The translations under genes were made by a program, and so were the position numbers. From Undaria pinnatifida (lineage: Eukaryota; Sar; Phaeophyceae; Laminariales; Alariaceae), in NCBI GenBank assembly GCA_012845835.1, contig JABAKD010000024.1, positions 5,368,109 to 5,432,108 of the forward strand: 64,000 bases of DNA. The letters are read 5' to 3'. Positions 8,691 through 19,750 of the stretch are shown piece after piece (positions within the stretch are counted from its first letter, which is position 1; each line of letters opens with the position of its first letter). The notes under the pieces were generated by a model. That model was not told the origin of the DNA. It searched no databases and saw only the letters and a list, made by a program, of their open reading frames with translations.

Positions 8691-9229
8691 TCTTCTCTGC
8701 CGCCAGCTGGATAATTGTTTTAGGCAGGTTAATGTGGCCCTCTTGACCTCTCTAACAGCAGACAACACGTTAGAACGACCGATCTTAACTATATGCGTTC
8801 GATGCATGCTTTCGACTCTGTTTACGTTTGCATAACTACGAAGAGTTAGGTGCACGCTGTGAAATGACCAAAAATACGGTTAAACTGCTTCTTAGGAAAC
8901 ACGTGCTGCATGTTGGGAGATGGGAGCCGTGACAATATCAACTTGCAGGGGAAATTCTTGAAGAAATGTGATCCCGCTTTTGCGAGGCGAATTCGGCTTG
9001 GTTCATACGTTCCCACTACTATTTCAGCCGTGTTGTATATGAGGATACTGCTGTGGTAGACAAATACTGTCCTTCAGTAGCGCGCCCGCGGGGGTATGCG
9101 GCCAACTCATGAACGAGATAGGGGTATCACGCTTGACACTGCAAACATTTCCCCCGGCAGTTGTATACCACCAGCAACATGAGAAGTATGAGCTAAACAC
9201 CAGAACATCGGAACTCAATTTTGACGCAC

Positions 9230-11374
9230 CTGGGGCGCTTTGCATAGCACATTCTTAGTCGTGGACAAATTGAAGAAACGGCGTTTCTATCATCCACACA
9301 AAGGGATGCCCCTCATTAATCGATTTCAAATTTTGATGATGATGGGAACCACAAGCGATTACAACAGCACTTACAATGCTGCCATCCATGACCCCCGCGA
9401 CGGAACCGGCGGCCTCGAAGGTGACCTTGCCGGCTACGGAGAAAAGGGGCACAGTAGAACCCTGCCGTTGGGGAGAGGAGCAGGGGTCGCCTGAATTTCA
9501 ACCTCATACGATATCCGGTGGTTGGTTAGCTGCCATAGACCATGAGTTGTAACTTCTTGGAAGTTTCAATATTCTCTCGATTCACACTGTCAGCTGACCA
9601 TCGTACGGGCAACGACAGGGCTAAGCACACCCTCAGCCAAGTCCGGCAGTATGCATCTAATGGCAGTATGTATCTTGATGACGGAGAACCTGACAGTGTA
9701 TTGAGTGCTCCTCGTCTCTTTCCTGTGGCAATCCCTACAACTTCACAACCTCCATATGAATACTGTAGCCAGCACAAGGTTACGGCGTTCAGTTACCTCT
9801 ACTCACGGACATCCAGCGCATCCTGTGTCTTTGTGGGTTCATCACAGATACACACACCTGGTATTTATTTAGGAGTGCACTACGTGATAGAGGTGATACA
9901 TAGCGGATGCAATACTTCTACGGGGAATGAGCAATGCAAGGCCGACGTGCTGTGTACCAAGGCGGAAAGCACCCAAGCAATCAAACCAATGCAAGACCGA
10001 CGTACTCGTTACCAAAGCGGAAATCATCCAAGCGATCAAACTTGACACAGCGAGACTGGACCGAGTGAGAAGAAAGGCATGACATAGATAAGATTGAAGA
10101 GCAAAAAACCAACATGATACGAAAGAAGTAAGGAGACAAGGAAAAGTAAACATGGAACAAGGAGCGAACAGCGAACAGAAAGGGGAACCATAGACTATAC
10201 AAGGGGAATGCTGAAGAAAAACGGAACGTCAAAAAGGAAAATAACGAGAGCAGAAAACCTAAAAGAAAACAATCACGAGAGAGGCGAAGAGCCATGAAAC
10301 AAAGGGAACAAATACATAATATTGACGTAATGGATGCGCACACACAATCAAGCATAATCTAATTAGACAGAAACCGCACCCAGCAAAGGTAAAACACGTG
10401 AGATTCGTACAAAACCACCTACAGAAAACACTCATTCGTGGACGAATTTCACCTGATCACGGGCGATGGTGATGCCAGGCGATTGGAGCGTCATCGTTGC
10501 TCCTTTGTGCACTACAAAGTGGATGTTCTTCGTGTCGAGAGGTGCGTGCGAACGCAGTACAAGGTCATGGTCGACGTGCATGACCTATACGAGGACGCAC
10601 GCGGTGCAGAGCACAAGGTTGCGGGCATGTTTATCGAAGACAAAACAACTTGGAAAAAGCCTGCTGGACAAAAAATAGTTTGGTTGGAAATATAGTGTCT
10701 ATTTAAGTACCACATTAACACTAAAATAGTAATTACATTTCTGTACGTGTGGTTACTAGGATTTTGGCGTATATGTAAGGGCCGTTTGTATTTTAATCCA
10801 CCAACAAAACATTCCTTTAATTCCGTTCATAAGTGTTCATACCGACGCGTAAAACGAATTGTATAACGGGCCCTATTCAGGTTACGGCGTGTATGTGGGC
10901 GCCTGTAAGGCGACACGGCACACGCAGCCCTCTTGCTGCTATACTACTGCTGGTGCTGCCGCTGCTGCTACTGCTAAACGATACCGATGCCAGTCCTGCT
11001 GCTGCTCCTCCTCTGCTGTCATAGTCACAAGACGCGGGGCGGCGGACGAACTATAGACTCTAGAGGGAGGAGGCATTAGCCAAGGGGCATGGTAGATAAA
11101 ACCCAACCCGTTCCATAGTGCACAGCGGACTTCATGTCACGCTGTGTGTGGGTGCTGCTCCTCCTTCTGCTGCTGCTTTATCAGTGCATACGTCGCTCAC
11201 CCTGGGCTCGTGGCACGAGATATCCCTGAGGAACGTGATCGTCCCTGACACGACCATCTCCCCCGGGGGAAGCTCGTCGCAGGACCGCACGTAGACTGAA
11301 GCTCCATCACAAAGAACGGCGTTGAACAGCATGGCAGCCGAGAACACGGAAGCTATGGTCCAAGACACCCTCAT
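9230..11374 (-). CDS. secreted protein, N-terminal three exons; possible right-handed beta-helix protein (unit 1)
   Basis: Exon 1 (11,201-11,374) starts at an ATG in a CCACAATGAGG context and encodes a clear signal peptide (MRVSWTIASVFSAAMLFNA..CDG), then a Cys-Asp-Glu-Leu motif and alternating strands (VVSGTITFLRDISC). It ends at GTGAGC. Exon 2 (9,375-9,461) has a pyrimidine-rich CAG acceptor and a GTAAGT donor and reads VAGKVTFEAAGSVAGVMDGS. Exon 3 (9,230-9,286) lies between GATAG and GTGCGT and reads KRRFFNLSTTKN. All junctions are phase 0. The order signal peptide, 'C-x-L..I-x-F..DI-x-C', 'V-T-F-x-A..G-x-x-D-G', 'R-x-F-x-L-S' resembles the start of pectin-lyase-fold secreted proteins, so a wall or extracellular role is inferred. 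The C-terminal exons are not settled, and intron 1 (1.7 kb) is long. Confidence 0.45.
9932..10041. repeat. 55-bp imperfect direct duplication
   Basis: Positions 9,932-9,986 and 9,987-10,041 are adjacent copies beginning CAATGCAAG and ending near AGCAATCAAAC / AGCGATCAAAC, about 80% identical. The pair lies inside intron 1 of the secreted-protein gene model. It is present at 32,760-32,869 and 55,588-55,697. Confidence 0.8.
10046..10330. other. purine-rich tract inside intron 1
   Basis: About 280 bases of the plus strand are strongly enriched in A and G (AGAAGAAAGG-like words). The minus strand gives a long hydrophobic frame only because it is pyrimidine-rich. No gene is supported. The same tract occurs in units 2 and 3. 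Confidence 0.6.
10438..10695 (+). CDS. hypothetical 85-codon frame, possible exon
   Basis: Plus-strand frame MDEFHLITGDGDARRLERHR.. ending KIVWLEI with a charged, protein-like composition. It is antisense to intron 1 of the secreted-protein model. The frame stays open upstream of the ATG for only a short distance and no family is recognised. AT-rich sequence follows the stop. It may be a terminal exon of a plus-strand gene or chance. Copies: 33,266-33,523 and 56,094-56,351. Confidence 0.2.
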   Translation: MDEFHLITGDGDARRLERHRCSFVHYKVDVLRVERCVRTQYKVMVDVHDLYEDARGAEHKVAGMFIEDKTTWKKPAGQKIVWLEI

Positions 11375-11934
11375 TGTGGCTGCTTTTAGAATTACCGTTG
11401 CTGTGCTGTGATGAGACCTGGGCGGAAAAGGCTTACCTCCACGGCAGCTGGGCAGGGCAGGGCAACGCGATGCTGTGTGCGCGGATGATGGAGCGAGGAT
11501 GGACATTCGCAGGAGACGAACCTAATAATGGACACACACCCGGAGAAGACATCTGATTGGCCTATCTTTGGCTCGGAGGAGGAGCCTAGTTGATAGGTTC
11601 CATGGTTACGAATGAGAAATATTTATGTTGACGGATGATCGCCCCATCGTTATGCCTTTGGAAGACACCGAATACCAAGTGTTGTTCTTGATTCTTGATG
11701 GGCTGCGTGGTGACGTGATGTCTACAGACGGTTGTTTATGTTGCAGAGCAGTAGTTAATCGTCTATCCCACCTACCACCCAATCACCAAGACAACAGCAG
11801 CTCCTACGATAGCCATGAATTATACTCAGTACACAGTACGCAATGTCGAGCACGTTCAGCGAGATACTCTGGCTATACCATGGTTACATCTCTAGAAGCC
11901 CATGAGGCACAACCACAGGAGGGAATACTGTGTC

Positions 11935-13110
11935 CCGTGGTATGCCCTCTGCGGTGTTTCCACTGAGCATGGGGTACTCGATGGGAAATACCTTGAGAAG
12001 CGACATCGGAATGCACCGTTACACGTAGCGTGGGGTACCCCATGCGGGAATTCAACCTATAGGATACACCATCGGCACAGGCCGTGGAATAATCCATGGG
12101 ACGGGACATGTGCTACCGCATATTACACGAGATATCCCACGAGAAACGTCATGGGGCGTACCATGGCGAACACCCCGTGGAGTCCCATAGGGACCATGGG
12201 AGCATGCGTCTAGTGGCATATCTCACGGGATGTCCTATGGCACGTGCCATGGTACGCCCGATGTTACAAACAATCAATTATGGCATACCTCGCGAAAAAT
12301 GCACCATAGTCTAGTCTAATGACTTATAGGGGAATTTGTCTAATGGCATCCTCCATTCAATGCACAATGAAATAATGGAATGACCGCGGGACACTCCATG
12401 GTCTGTATCATAGCGTGCAGCGTATATCGTACTATCGCTGTGATACTTTACAGTGTACCTACCGTGGTGAACGAATATTTACGCACACTGGTGACGCCAT
12501 TGACGCATTGATCTCGTGGTGTGTCCTATGGGATGCACCACGGTATGTGCCAAGGCTTATCTCATTGGGCATTTACTCCATTGTTTGCGCCTGAATGCCT
12601 GGCACGCCATGTCACTGTTATGTAATCATAGAGCAAGCCACGGGACACCCTGTCAAACTTCTCATTAGACACAGTTATCGACACGCCGTTATTGACATAT
12701 TTGACGGCAAAACGCTGTGGGGCGTGCCATGACCAAACCTCACGGAGGCTATTGCGGCCCACCATGGGAACATTCTCCGCTTAAAATATCCCATTGGATG
12801 CCACATGGAAAATCATGGCGTAGACTATTCCATGATATTACAATGGGGTCAGGGTACTCCCATCGCACATCCAAATATTGGAGGGGGTTACGCCCACGAT
12901 AATAGTCCAACATTGGCATGCCCCACGGCCTTGACCACGGGACAAGCTGTGGCGTACTCCGTGATATGCCCGATGAAAAATCGATGCGTCACATCATGGT
13001 GTACCCAGCGATACACTCCATGAGGTACCCATCAGATTAGCCGTGAGATGATGCGTGAGTTGGTTCAGGCCATGAGAGGTAACGTGGGTGGCATGGGACC
13101 ACCCATTGGA
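11935..13110. repeat. field of degenerate CCATGG/CCCGTGG-like motifs
   Basis: For about 1.2 kb the sequence is saturated with words such as CCATGGG, CCCGTGG, GGGGTAC, GGCATACC, CACGGGA and ATCCCA, spaced about 10-25 bases apart and often palindromic. Many neighbouring pairs align as a decayed 20- to 25-bp minisatellite. A smaller outlier lies at 13,515-13,565. Related GGTATACNCC words appear at 7,920-8,515. No coding frame longer than about 100 codons occurs. Copies: 34,763-35,938 and 57,591-58,765. Confidence 0.6.
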
Positions 13111-13417
13111 CGTACGGTGAGACATAAATAGCATAGAACATTACCATGTACGTACGTGGAAAACATGTATGTGCACTTTTTTTCTATTATTTTTTTTTTC
13201 TCACACTTCCACTTTCCAGCTTCTGGACAAGCCGTGGTCACAGGTGTCGTCCCTTCTCCCCCCCGGTTCTTGCCTTCAATTTTTATCGCGCATAGGGTTC
13301 AGCAGTCCCACTGCTCGTCGATTTTTCATCGAGTGTTGCTAACTCACGCTGTCGCGCTTTAAGCAAGTCAATTTGTGCACAAGAAGAAGTCCCAACGAAT
13401 TTATACGAGTATGCACT

Positions 13418-13492
13418 CGGCGGGGCTTGAACTCACAAAACTGACCTATACCAGGCTCAACAATAAACCTGATACGCCACCGGGGCGACCGT
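13418..13492 (-). repeat. tRNA-derived SINE-like head with pol III A and B boxes
   Basis: On the minus strand, TGGCGTATCAGG (13,468-13,479) fits the A-box pattern TRGYNNANNNG, and GTTCAAGCC (13,424-13,432) fits the B-box pattern GWTCRANNC, 35 bases apart as in a tRNA. The surrounding sequence (GCCCCGGTGGCG.., ..GTGAGTTCAAGCCCCGCC) is typical of tRNA-like heads. The acceptor stem does not pair, so this is not a working tRNA; a SINE or tRNA pseudogene is more likely. Unit 2: 36,246-36,320; unit 3: 61,054-61,128. Confidence 0.5.
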
Positions 13493-13499
13493 GTGCATT

Positions 13500-16066
13500 A
13501 TGGGATCAGGAGTGTTCACAGAATACCTGATAGGGCACCCCATGGCATCCCATGGGCTCCACCATAAGACACATGCCTCTCGTGGGCTACAGTATCGTAC
13601 AGACCAAGGGAACACGTTTGCTGCCTTTTCCGAAGAAGAATCGACCTAATGCACAGCAGTTGGAACCCCAGAGTCCGTATGAATACCCACTGTCGTTTTT
13701 GGTTTCCTATTGATTGGCCGATGTTCGAGTTTCACTGAGATCCAAAAGTACGAAGCAAACAGAGCAGAAACATGATATATCGCAGACCTTCAGGAGGGTA
13801 GCCACTAATGATGTCAATTTTATCCCGGCTGCAGACTGCAACGACAAGGGCTCTTGTGCCTTTCATCTGCACCCGATAATGTGTGGGATAAAATAATCAG
13901 TTGTGCACGGAATACACATGCCTTGTTGTGCGCGCAAAATTACGCGAAAACATAAAAAAAAACGTTGTCAATCTGTTCGTCCCTCTAGCCTGCAGACACA
14001 CGCCGGAAACACAAAGCCGACGCATACCTGGCCGTATAGTATTGACCGATGTCAGGGCTCACCTGAATATTCTCGGTGATGTCTACTTCTAGACGATTAT
14101 CACCACCACGGCTCGACACAGCTCACAAGCCAAACGTGACGTGCCGCGTCACTCAGTGAAGGTGTGTGTCCGTACGCGCAATAACGAGGGTGACACAATA
14201 CGATAGGCGGTGCAGCCTGTTCTACGACCGTGTGACATACCGAGCGTGCTGGGGCCCGATCTGATGAGCCAGTCAACCGGTGCAGTTCACACGCTCTACT
14301 ACTGCCTCTCACAGCACGATTCGGAATACGGCATCTCACTATGTACAGTAACGTGTGGGGCAGCACCCTCCACAAATAACATATATTCGACACCACGCTA
14401 CACCTTCTGCATTCTACACCAAAAATCTCAAACCGCTGCGGTTCCGAAGTTCCATGGGCAACCAACAGTGTAAACCTGCTGTACGTCGACTTGCGGGTCA
14501 CTCCCCCCCCTCCCTGTTAAACCGAACCGAACCTACTCAAGTGTATACGTTTTCCACCACTTGAAATTACTATGAAATGACCCATCTATAATATCCTCGG
14601 CGGTTACCCCTCATACCACCTTCCCTCCAAATCTTGCTTCCATGCTGTCGTTGTTGACATGCAGTTTGTAAATAAACGGGGTTCTGTTCCTCCTCCAGGT
14701 AAAGCGGTTCTCCCATTTCATTGCGAAACGGCCGGGCCTCTACAGAACACGTGTACCGTCAACGCTTGCCTCCTGTGTGAACGTTTGGTGTGTGATGCAA
14801 ACATGCAATGAGGGGGGGGAGGGGAGACGTAACGCAGGGATGCTGTTCCAGTGATGATGCTCATCATACGTTCGACGCGCATTCACCACATGCTGCTGTC
14901 ATCAATACAAGTACATCTCTACGGTGGGATCAGCCACATGAGCATCGAATTCAACTTCACTATGTAGGCACCACAAGTATAGCGGGGCTCGCTGCCACAT
15001 TTTTGGTTGTACAGTTGGTTGTACAGTAGGAATAAAGCGTCCTGTTGCCGTCATCGCTATACCTTCCGCACTCATCGTAAAGCACCGTCCACTCGCTAAG
15101 TGCTCCAACCGAGGGGGCATGGAGATCACAGATGGCGTCATAATGGCGCATAGTACACTTGCTTGCACCGCTATGTATCCGGCACGCTATCGTATAACAC
15201 CATATTCAACAGCTGTGCTTTCCGATCGAGGGGAGTACTATGACCACCGCTGGTGCTATTCGACAACCGCACACCGCAAATATGTTCTTGCTAGCCCCGC
15301 TTGTCTGAGACAAAAACTTAAACATTTGACACCAGTTCAGAGTTAATCATGCTACTGCCATGGCATTGCCCCGGAAGACTAGCAAATACGTAGGATTCCG
15401 GATGTGGGATATGGAACTGGGATAAAAGTGTTTCACATGTCTTTGAAGGCGTGCACGCGTAGAGACAAGAGGGGATGCTAAATTGGTACTAGGTATCGTC
15501 CTCGCTTATCGGTCAGTTCCTTCCGTGGCCGTTGGAATAATGCTATTATATTCTCTGAGGTCACAAGGGAGTGGACATCGTGGAGCTTGCTCAGTTCAGA
15601 GGCCTTGTTTCTGTATCAGGGGTTTTCATTTTACCACGCGACAGGCGTTAAGATATTAAAAGCTAAGAAATATTGGCCGGAATTTAGCGACATCCAGGGC
15701 TAAGAAATTGTGCTGATTTCAAGGGGGAAATATTAGTTAGACATCAGGAGGTGCAAGAGGTTGAGCAGAAAAGAAATTACCAGTATGCACTATAACCCCG
15801 AAGAATGAGCAACTGCTTAGACACTCCCCCAGGCCGCATCAGGCTCCCAAATAAGCTGTCTTTTCCCCAAACTTTTCCCCACAATAAATACGTATAAGTT
15901 TTCAATATCGTGTTGGATTATGTTTTCGAGAGCTGAGATTGTTTTCGCCAAAATGTATTCCGTCCGCCCTCAGAGCATCCAGATGCGCAACAGCACCGTT
16001 TTCTACCGCCCTGCGGCCGAATCAGTGCGTGCGGTTGGGTGGCTTCTTTCGCCTGTACACCAGATA
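13500..16066. other. gene-poor stretch
   Basis: About 2.6 kb with only short overlapping frames. A minus-strand segment at about 14,990-15,160 (YDAICDLHAPSVG..) and a plus-strand one at 15,119-15,346 both look vaguely protein-like, but neither has convincing splice borders. No repeat family, tRNA or mobile element is apparent. Unit 3 carries a few substitutions and single-base indels here. Confidence 0.4.
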
Positions 16067-16168
16067 GAGGATTGCAACGTACTGCACTGCAGACCGTTGT
16101 GGAGGATATAAATACCTCGACCTGCACCTTCATAGAGGATATCAATACCTTGACCTGCACTGCATCGT
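16067..16168. repeat. 33- to 35-bp imperfect tandem repeat (three units)
   Basis: GAGGATATAAATACCTCGAC.. at 16,102-16,127 recurs at 16,135-16,160 with two changes, and a weaker third copy lies at 16,067-16,092. The 33-bp period is a multiple of three, so any frame through it gives an 11-residue repeat. Copies: 38,895-38,996 and 63,712-63,806, the last more diverged. Confidence 0.75.
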
Positions 16169-16245
16169 GGCGGACGATTGACCGTGTTGAGGGTCCGCGG
16201 TGATGAAACTCTCCCAAGACTTTTTGAGGTATTCTCGACCGAGGC

Positions 16246-16455
16246 TTGTCGCAACTCAAGTCATATGTCGTCAACGACCATGGCCGTGTTGGTGGCTATA
16301 GCTTGGAGGGACACCATACGGCATTGAAGATGAGGCGCGCGGACGCTTTATCGGAAGAAGAACACGCTGCAGACGTTGATAAACGGATGTTTTTTATGGC
16401 CACTTCAATTCATCTTGTGGATTTTGAGCGATGGATGCCATGCGGTATATGTTGA
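16246..16455 (+). CDS. hypothetical 69-codon frame, possible exon
   Basis: Frame with a charged, helix-prone middle (MRRADALSEEEHAADVDKR). It is open from a stop at about 16,227. Unit 3, which is more diverged here, keeps the frame to the window edge with two silent and three replacement changes (Leu-Phe, His-Arg, Arg-Lys). No family is recognised and there is no clear splice site. Copy in unit 2 at 39,074-39,283; partial at about 63,886-64,000. Confidence 0.2.
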   Translation: MSQLKSYVVNDHGRVGGYSLEGHHTALKMRRADALSEEEHAADVDKRMFFMATSIHLVDFERWMPCGIC

Positions 16456-17218
16456 CGTACAATGTGCACTTTACGTTTGGGCATGCTGTTTTCGGGCGGC
16501 CGAGTTTTTTTTCTCGCACGTTCGGCTGCGTGGCAGGCAAGGGAACCTTCGGTACATTACGACGCATGCCTGAAACCCGGCCGAGCTCCGTGGCGGGTCT
16601 TCTGAGCATTCAATGTCGCTGAACCCGCTCCGATTTCAAAGGATTGCGTTTCGCCTCGCTGAACCCCGCAATGTGTGTGTTCTTTTGTTTTCTAAATAGC
16701 CTGCTCTGCTCTCAAATGAACTTTTCTATGCACCCCGATTTCTCTCCCGCTGTGCAACATCAGCCTAATTTTTTTGACATTTTTGCTGTTTCATGCGACG
16801 CAGCTACATATAGCCAGCAGCAGGAGCAACACATCTCCCGAGCACCATACGTACCTGTTGCATCTAGCCCTGTGACGTCTGTTGTACACCTCGCACTGAA
16901 CGTGTACCACACACGGCATTTCTGTGAACAATAGCCTCCCTCCCTCCGTCTCCCTGGCTGGGAGGTTAGCACTTAGCTACTACTTCTCGAGTTGGTATGC
17001 TCCCCGCGCCGCATCCGGGAGGTACTCGAACCGAGCAAGACTACATCGCACGGCCCTTACTGCCTATTGCCTCGTTTTTATGAACCACGCACTGTCCACA
17101 GAAACCCAAAAGGTACTTATGAGCGAAGTAGACTATTCATACCGATCGACATAATGTACGACGAGTAGGCCCTTCTATACTCACTCGAGTTCCACCCCAT
17201 TCCCCAAACGAAACCTGG

Positions 17219-19750
17219 CATATATCCCTTAATGAGGGCACACAACCCGTAATACACGCGATCGGAGTATCACACACAGCTTGCAAAAATGAGCTTCGAC
17301 AAAATATTCGACCTCACAGCTGGAGTGTATTTTTATTATTATAATATCTCAGAATATAGCAGGAGCCTCGGCGAGGTTTCGCCAGTTTTATTTCCGACTC
17401 CATTCCGGTACTACCGTAGGCACAGTATGCAATTATCGCATTTCTCTCATCTTATCTTCTGGGCGTTTTCTAAGTGTGTGAGCTTTGTAAGTTGTTGACA
17501 CGTTAGAAAATATCCCGTCTTTAATAGATTCTGGGATGAAGGTGATGAACCAACCCTAGACCTCACTCTTAGACACTTCACTGCGTGCCTGATTCGCATT
17601 GCAAGGAAAGGAGACTAAAATTGTCTATCGCCAGAAGCTACTACGCGTAGGCCCTTTTCTACTCATGTTCCACCACGGAGGTTTTGCTCGCTTTGCTGCT
17701 GTTGTTTCTGTGCTGCTGCATCACACATGACTCTTCAGGCTCAGTGCTTGTGACAGTCACGGTACAGCAGCAGCCGCGCTGTGAGATCTTTACTTTGCGT
17801 GACAGCCACAGACGGTGCTTCTGTGTCTCTTGTGTATGTACTTGCGTGCTTCTGTATGTACCAGGTGTGTGTGGCGTGTATGGTGCCACAGGCTCAGCAG
17901 TGTACAGGAGAGCCACAACAGCAGCAAGCAGTGCGTCTGCAGGGGCCGTGCTTCACGCTGTTGCCTATGTGCCAGTAGTCACGCTGTGTGTGGGTGGTTG
18001 GTGCACAGAAGAATATGGAGCCGCGATGACAACAACTTCCACGTTCAATGCAACAGTCGAACACACTTGGTCGGACCTCCTACCAGGTAAACGACGCATG
18101 CATCAGAATTAGGAGAAACAGTAGCTGTACTCATTTTCGTCACGATTTCTGATATTTTTTGTGTTGGCCCTCATACATATCATTGGAAAGGCTGTGCGTT
18201 CCCCCTGTTGGACTTTCAACGCTCCCGGTATATCAGGTTAAAACCATTCTGGAGGGGAACGCTGTACCGCATAACAAAGGCGTCTTGACCGCTCGGCAAA
18301 AAAAATGGGTCGGAATACACGCCCTTTCAAAGCAGGAACATGTTATTATGAAAATGGCGTTTCGCACCCTTTCGCGAAGTAAGAACATGGACACAAGAAA
18401 TTCCGCGGAACTTGGAGAGAAACAAAGTAAACTAGGCTGAGACGAAATAAGAGTTTCTCAACGTCTGGCGTGTACTGTAAAACTCCGTACGTGCGTGCCA
18501 TACGGCTGTTTTCGCTGCAATCCGTGCACACCCCTTACTCTGGCCGCTCGGGCTGCTTCGTGAGGCCAAATCTGAAATCGTTGCACGGTGATCAAATCAC
18601 TTCTTCTCCACAGTAGTTATCTGCTGGTGTTCTTAATTGCATATCCCAAACTCTGAGGCGTTATAGTTTACTTTGATTTTTACGACAGGTTCTACGACAG
18701 CCAACGCCCCAGGAATAGATGAAACGAGAAGGCGGAGCGGCGATATCGCTGGTCAAGATGGAGCCGCCACGAGGCGAAACCACAAAAAGTGCTTCAAGCG
18801 AGTCTGGTGAGACCATTTGCATTACTCTGGATACGGAGGAATAAAACGCCTGGCCGCATTATGAAAATACGTGGAAGTGTGGTGAGCTTAGGCTGACTCT
18901 GACAGGAAACGAAACTGGAAAACAGAAGTGGTATGTACTTCTGCTTTTCGTTTGGCCCAAATTCGTATATGGAGTTTCGTCATTTACAATCTTATGGTGT
19001 TTCGTACATGCCGGGGTTTCGTTGGAGTTAGGAGGATGTTCGAGGGATTAAGCAAGGGATGCGGAGCCTCCTCCGAAAGGAGTTGGCCGGTCCTTGTTCC
19101 TTCGACGGAGTTTTTATAAAAATGAAAATACACTCCAGCTGTGAGATCGAGGATTTTGTCGAAACTCGTCTTTGCAAGCTGTGTGTGATACTCCGATCGC
19201 GCGGATTACGGGTTGTGTGTCCTAATGAAGGATGTAGGTCGGCGACTCCCCTTGCGACCACAGTGTAGCTATCAAGGCCAACAGGGTGATGTTAGTCAGT
19301 CTGTGCGGGGAAAATATAAAACCCGGTTTTGAGGGGGACAACATCTGACAGCTGCGGAAGGAAATGCATCAGTTTATCAAGTGAATCTTGTAAGTCGAAA
19401 ATTCTGTTAGGGGGGGGGGGGGGTTCAAAGACGTGGGGGCCTGGATTTGATCAAGAGGGGGGTAGGGGCGGCGGGACGGGCGGGGCAGCTAAATATGTGC
19501 GTGGAAACTATAAACCCTACCCTGTACGTCGTACAACACGTGAGGAGAGGGCGGAGCGTTCGAGGGGGTGGGGGTGGGGGTGGGGGTAGGGGTGGGGAAG
19601 GGGGGGAGGGGGGGGGGGGGCAGAAAGGGTTTTTCAAACCAACATCTTTAGGTCGCATATATGCGGGGGTTTACTATACGCGTGGTGCTAGGTCTAGGCG
19701 ATGATGCGGGTGGTGGGGAAGGAGGGGGCGTTTTGGGAGGGAGGGGGTAT
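17219..19750. repeat. 1.8 kb segment bracketed by head-to-head dispersed repeats (unit 1)
   Basis: A truncated reverse copy of the 'CACTCCAG' family at 17,219-17,340 and a long forward copy at 19,111-19,750 face each other with their CACTCCAG ends inward. Between them lies about 1.8 kb with a 142-codon plus-strand frame at 17,684-18,112 that begins with a hydrophobic stretch (MLALLLLFLCCC) and ends near a possible donor (CCAG/GTAAAC), plus a 93-codon frame at 18,159-18,440. Neither is recognised. It looks like a long-terminal-inverted-repeat transposon, but the arms differ greatly in length, so two separate insertions are equally possible. Confidence 0.55.
19564..19620 (+). other. strong G-quadruplex-type tract
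   Basis: At least five runs of five Gs separated by single T or TA, then G runs of 7 and 13. It is part of the G-rich portion of the forward dispersed repeat. Unit 2 has the same tract at 42,393-42,449. Confidence 0.85.

Noticed and set aside
9981-10355. 124-codon hydrophobic minus-strand frame that looks like a multi-pass membrane protein (also 32,809-33,183 and 55,637-56,074)
   Set aside because: The plus strand here is purine-rich, so any minus-strand frame is forced to Leu/Phe/Ser; no start context or splice support.
14100-14501. 133-codon minus-strand frame
   Set aside because: Composition looks random, no domain, and several other frames overlap it; conservation between units is uninformative because the DNA is near-identical.
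16924-17060. GGTTCGAGT-like T-loop on the minus strand near 17,023-17,035
   Set aside because: The T-stem does not close (position 61 is not C) and there is no A-box at tRNA spacing.
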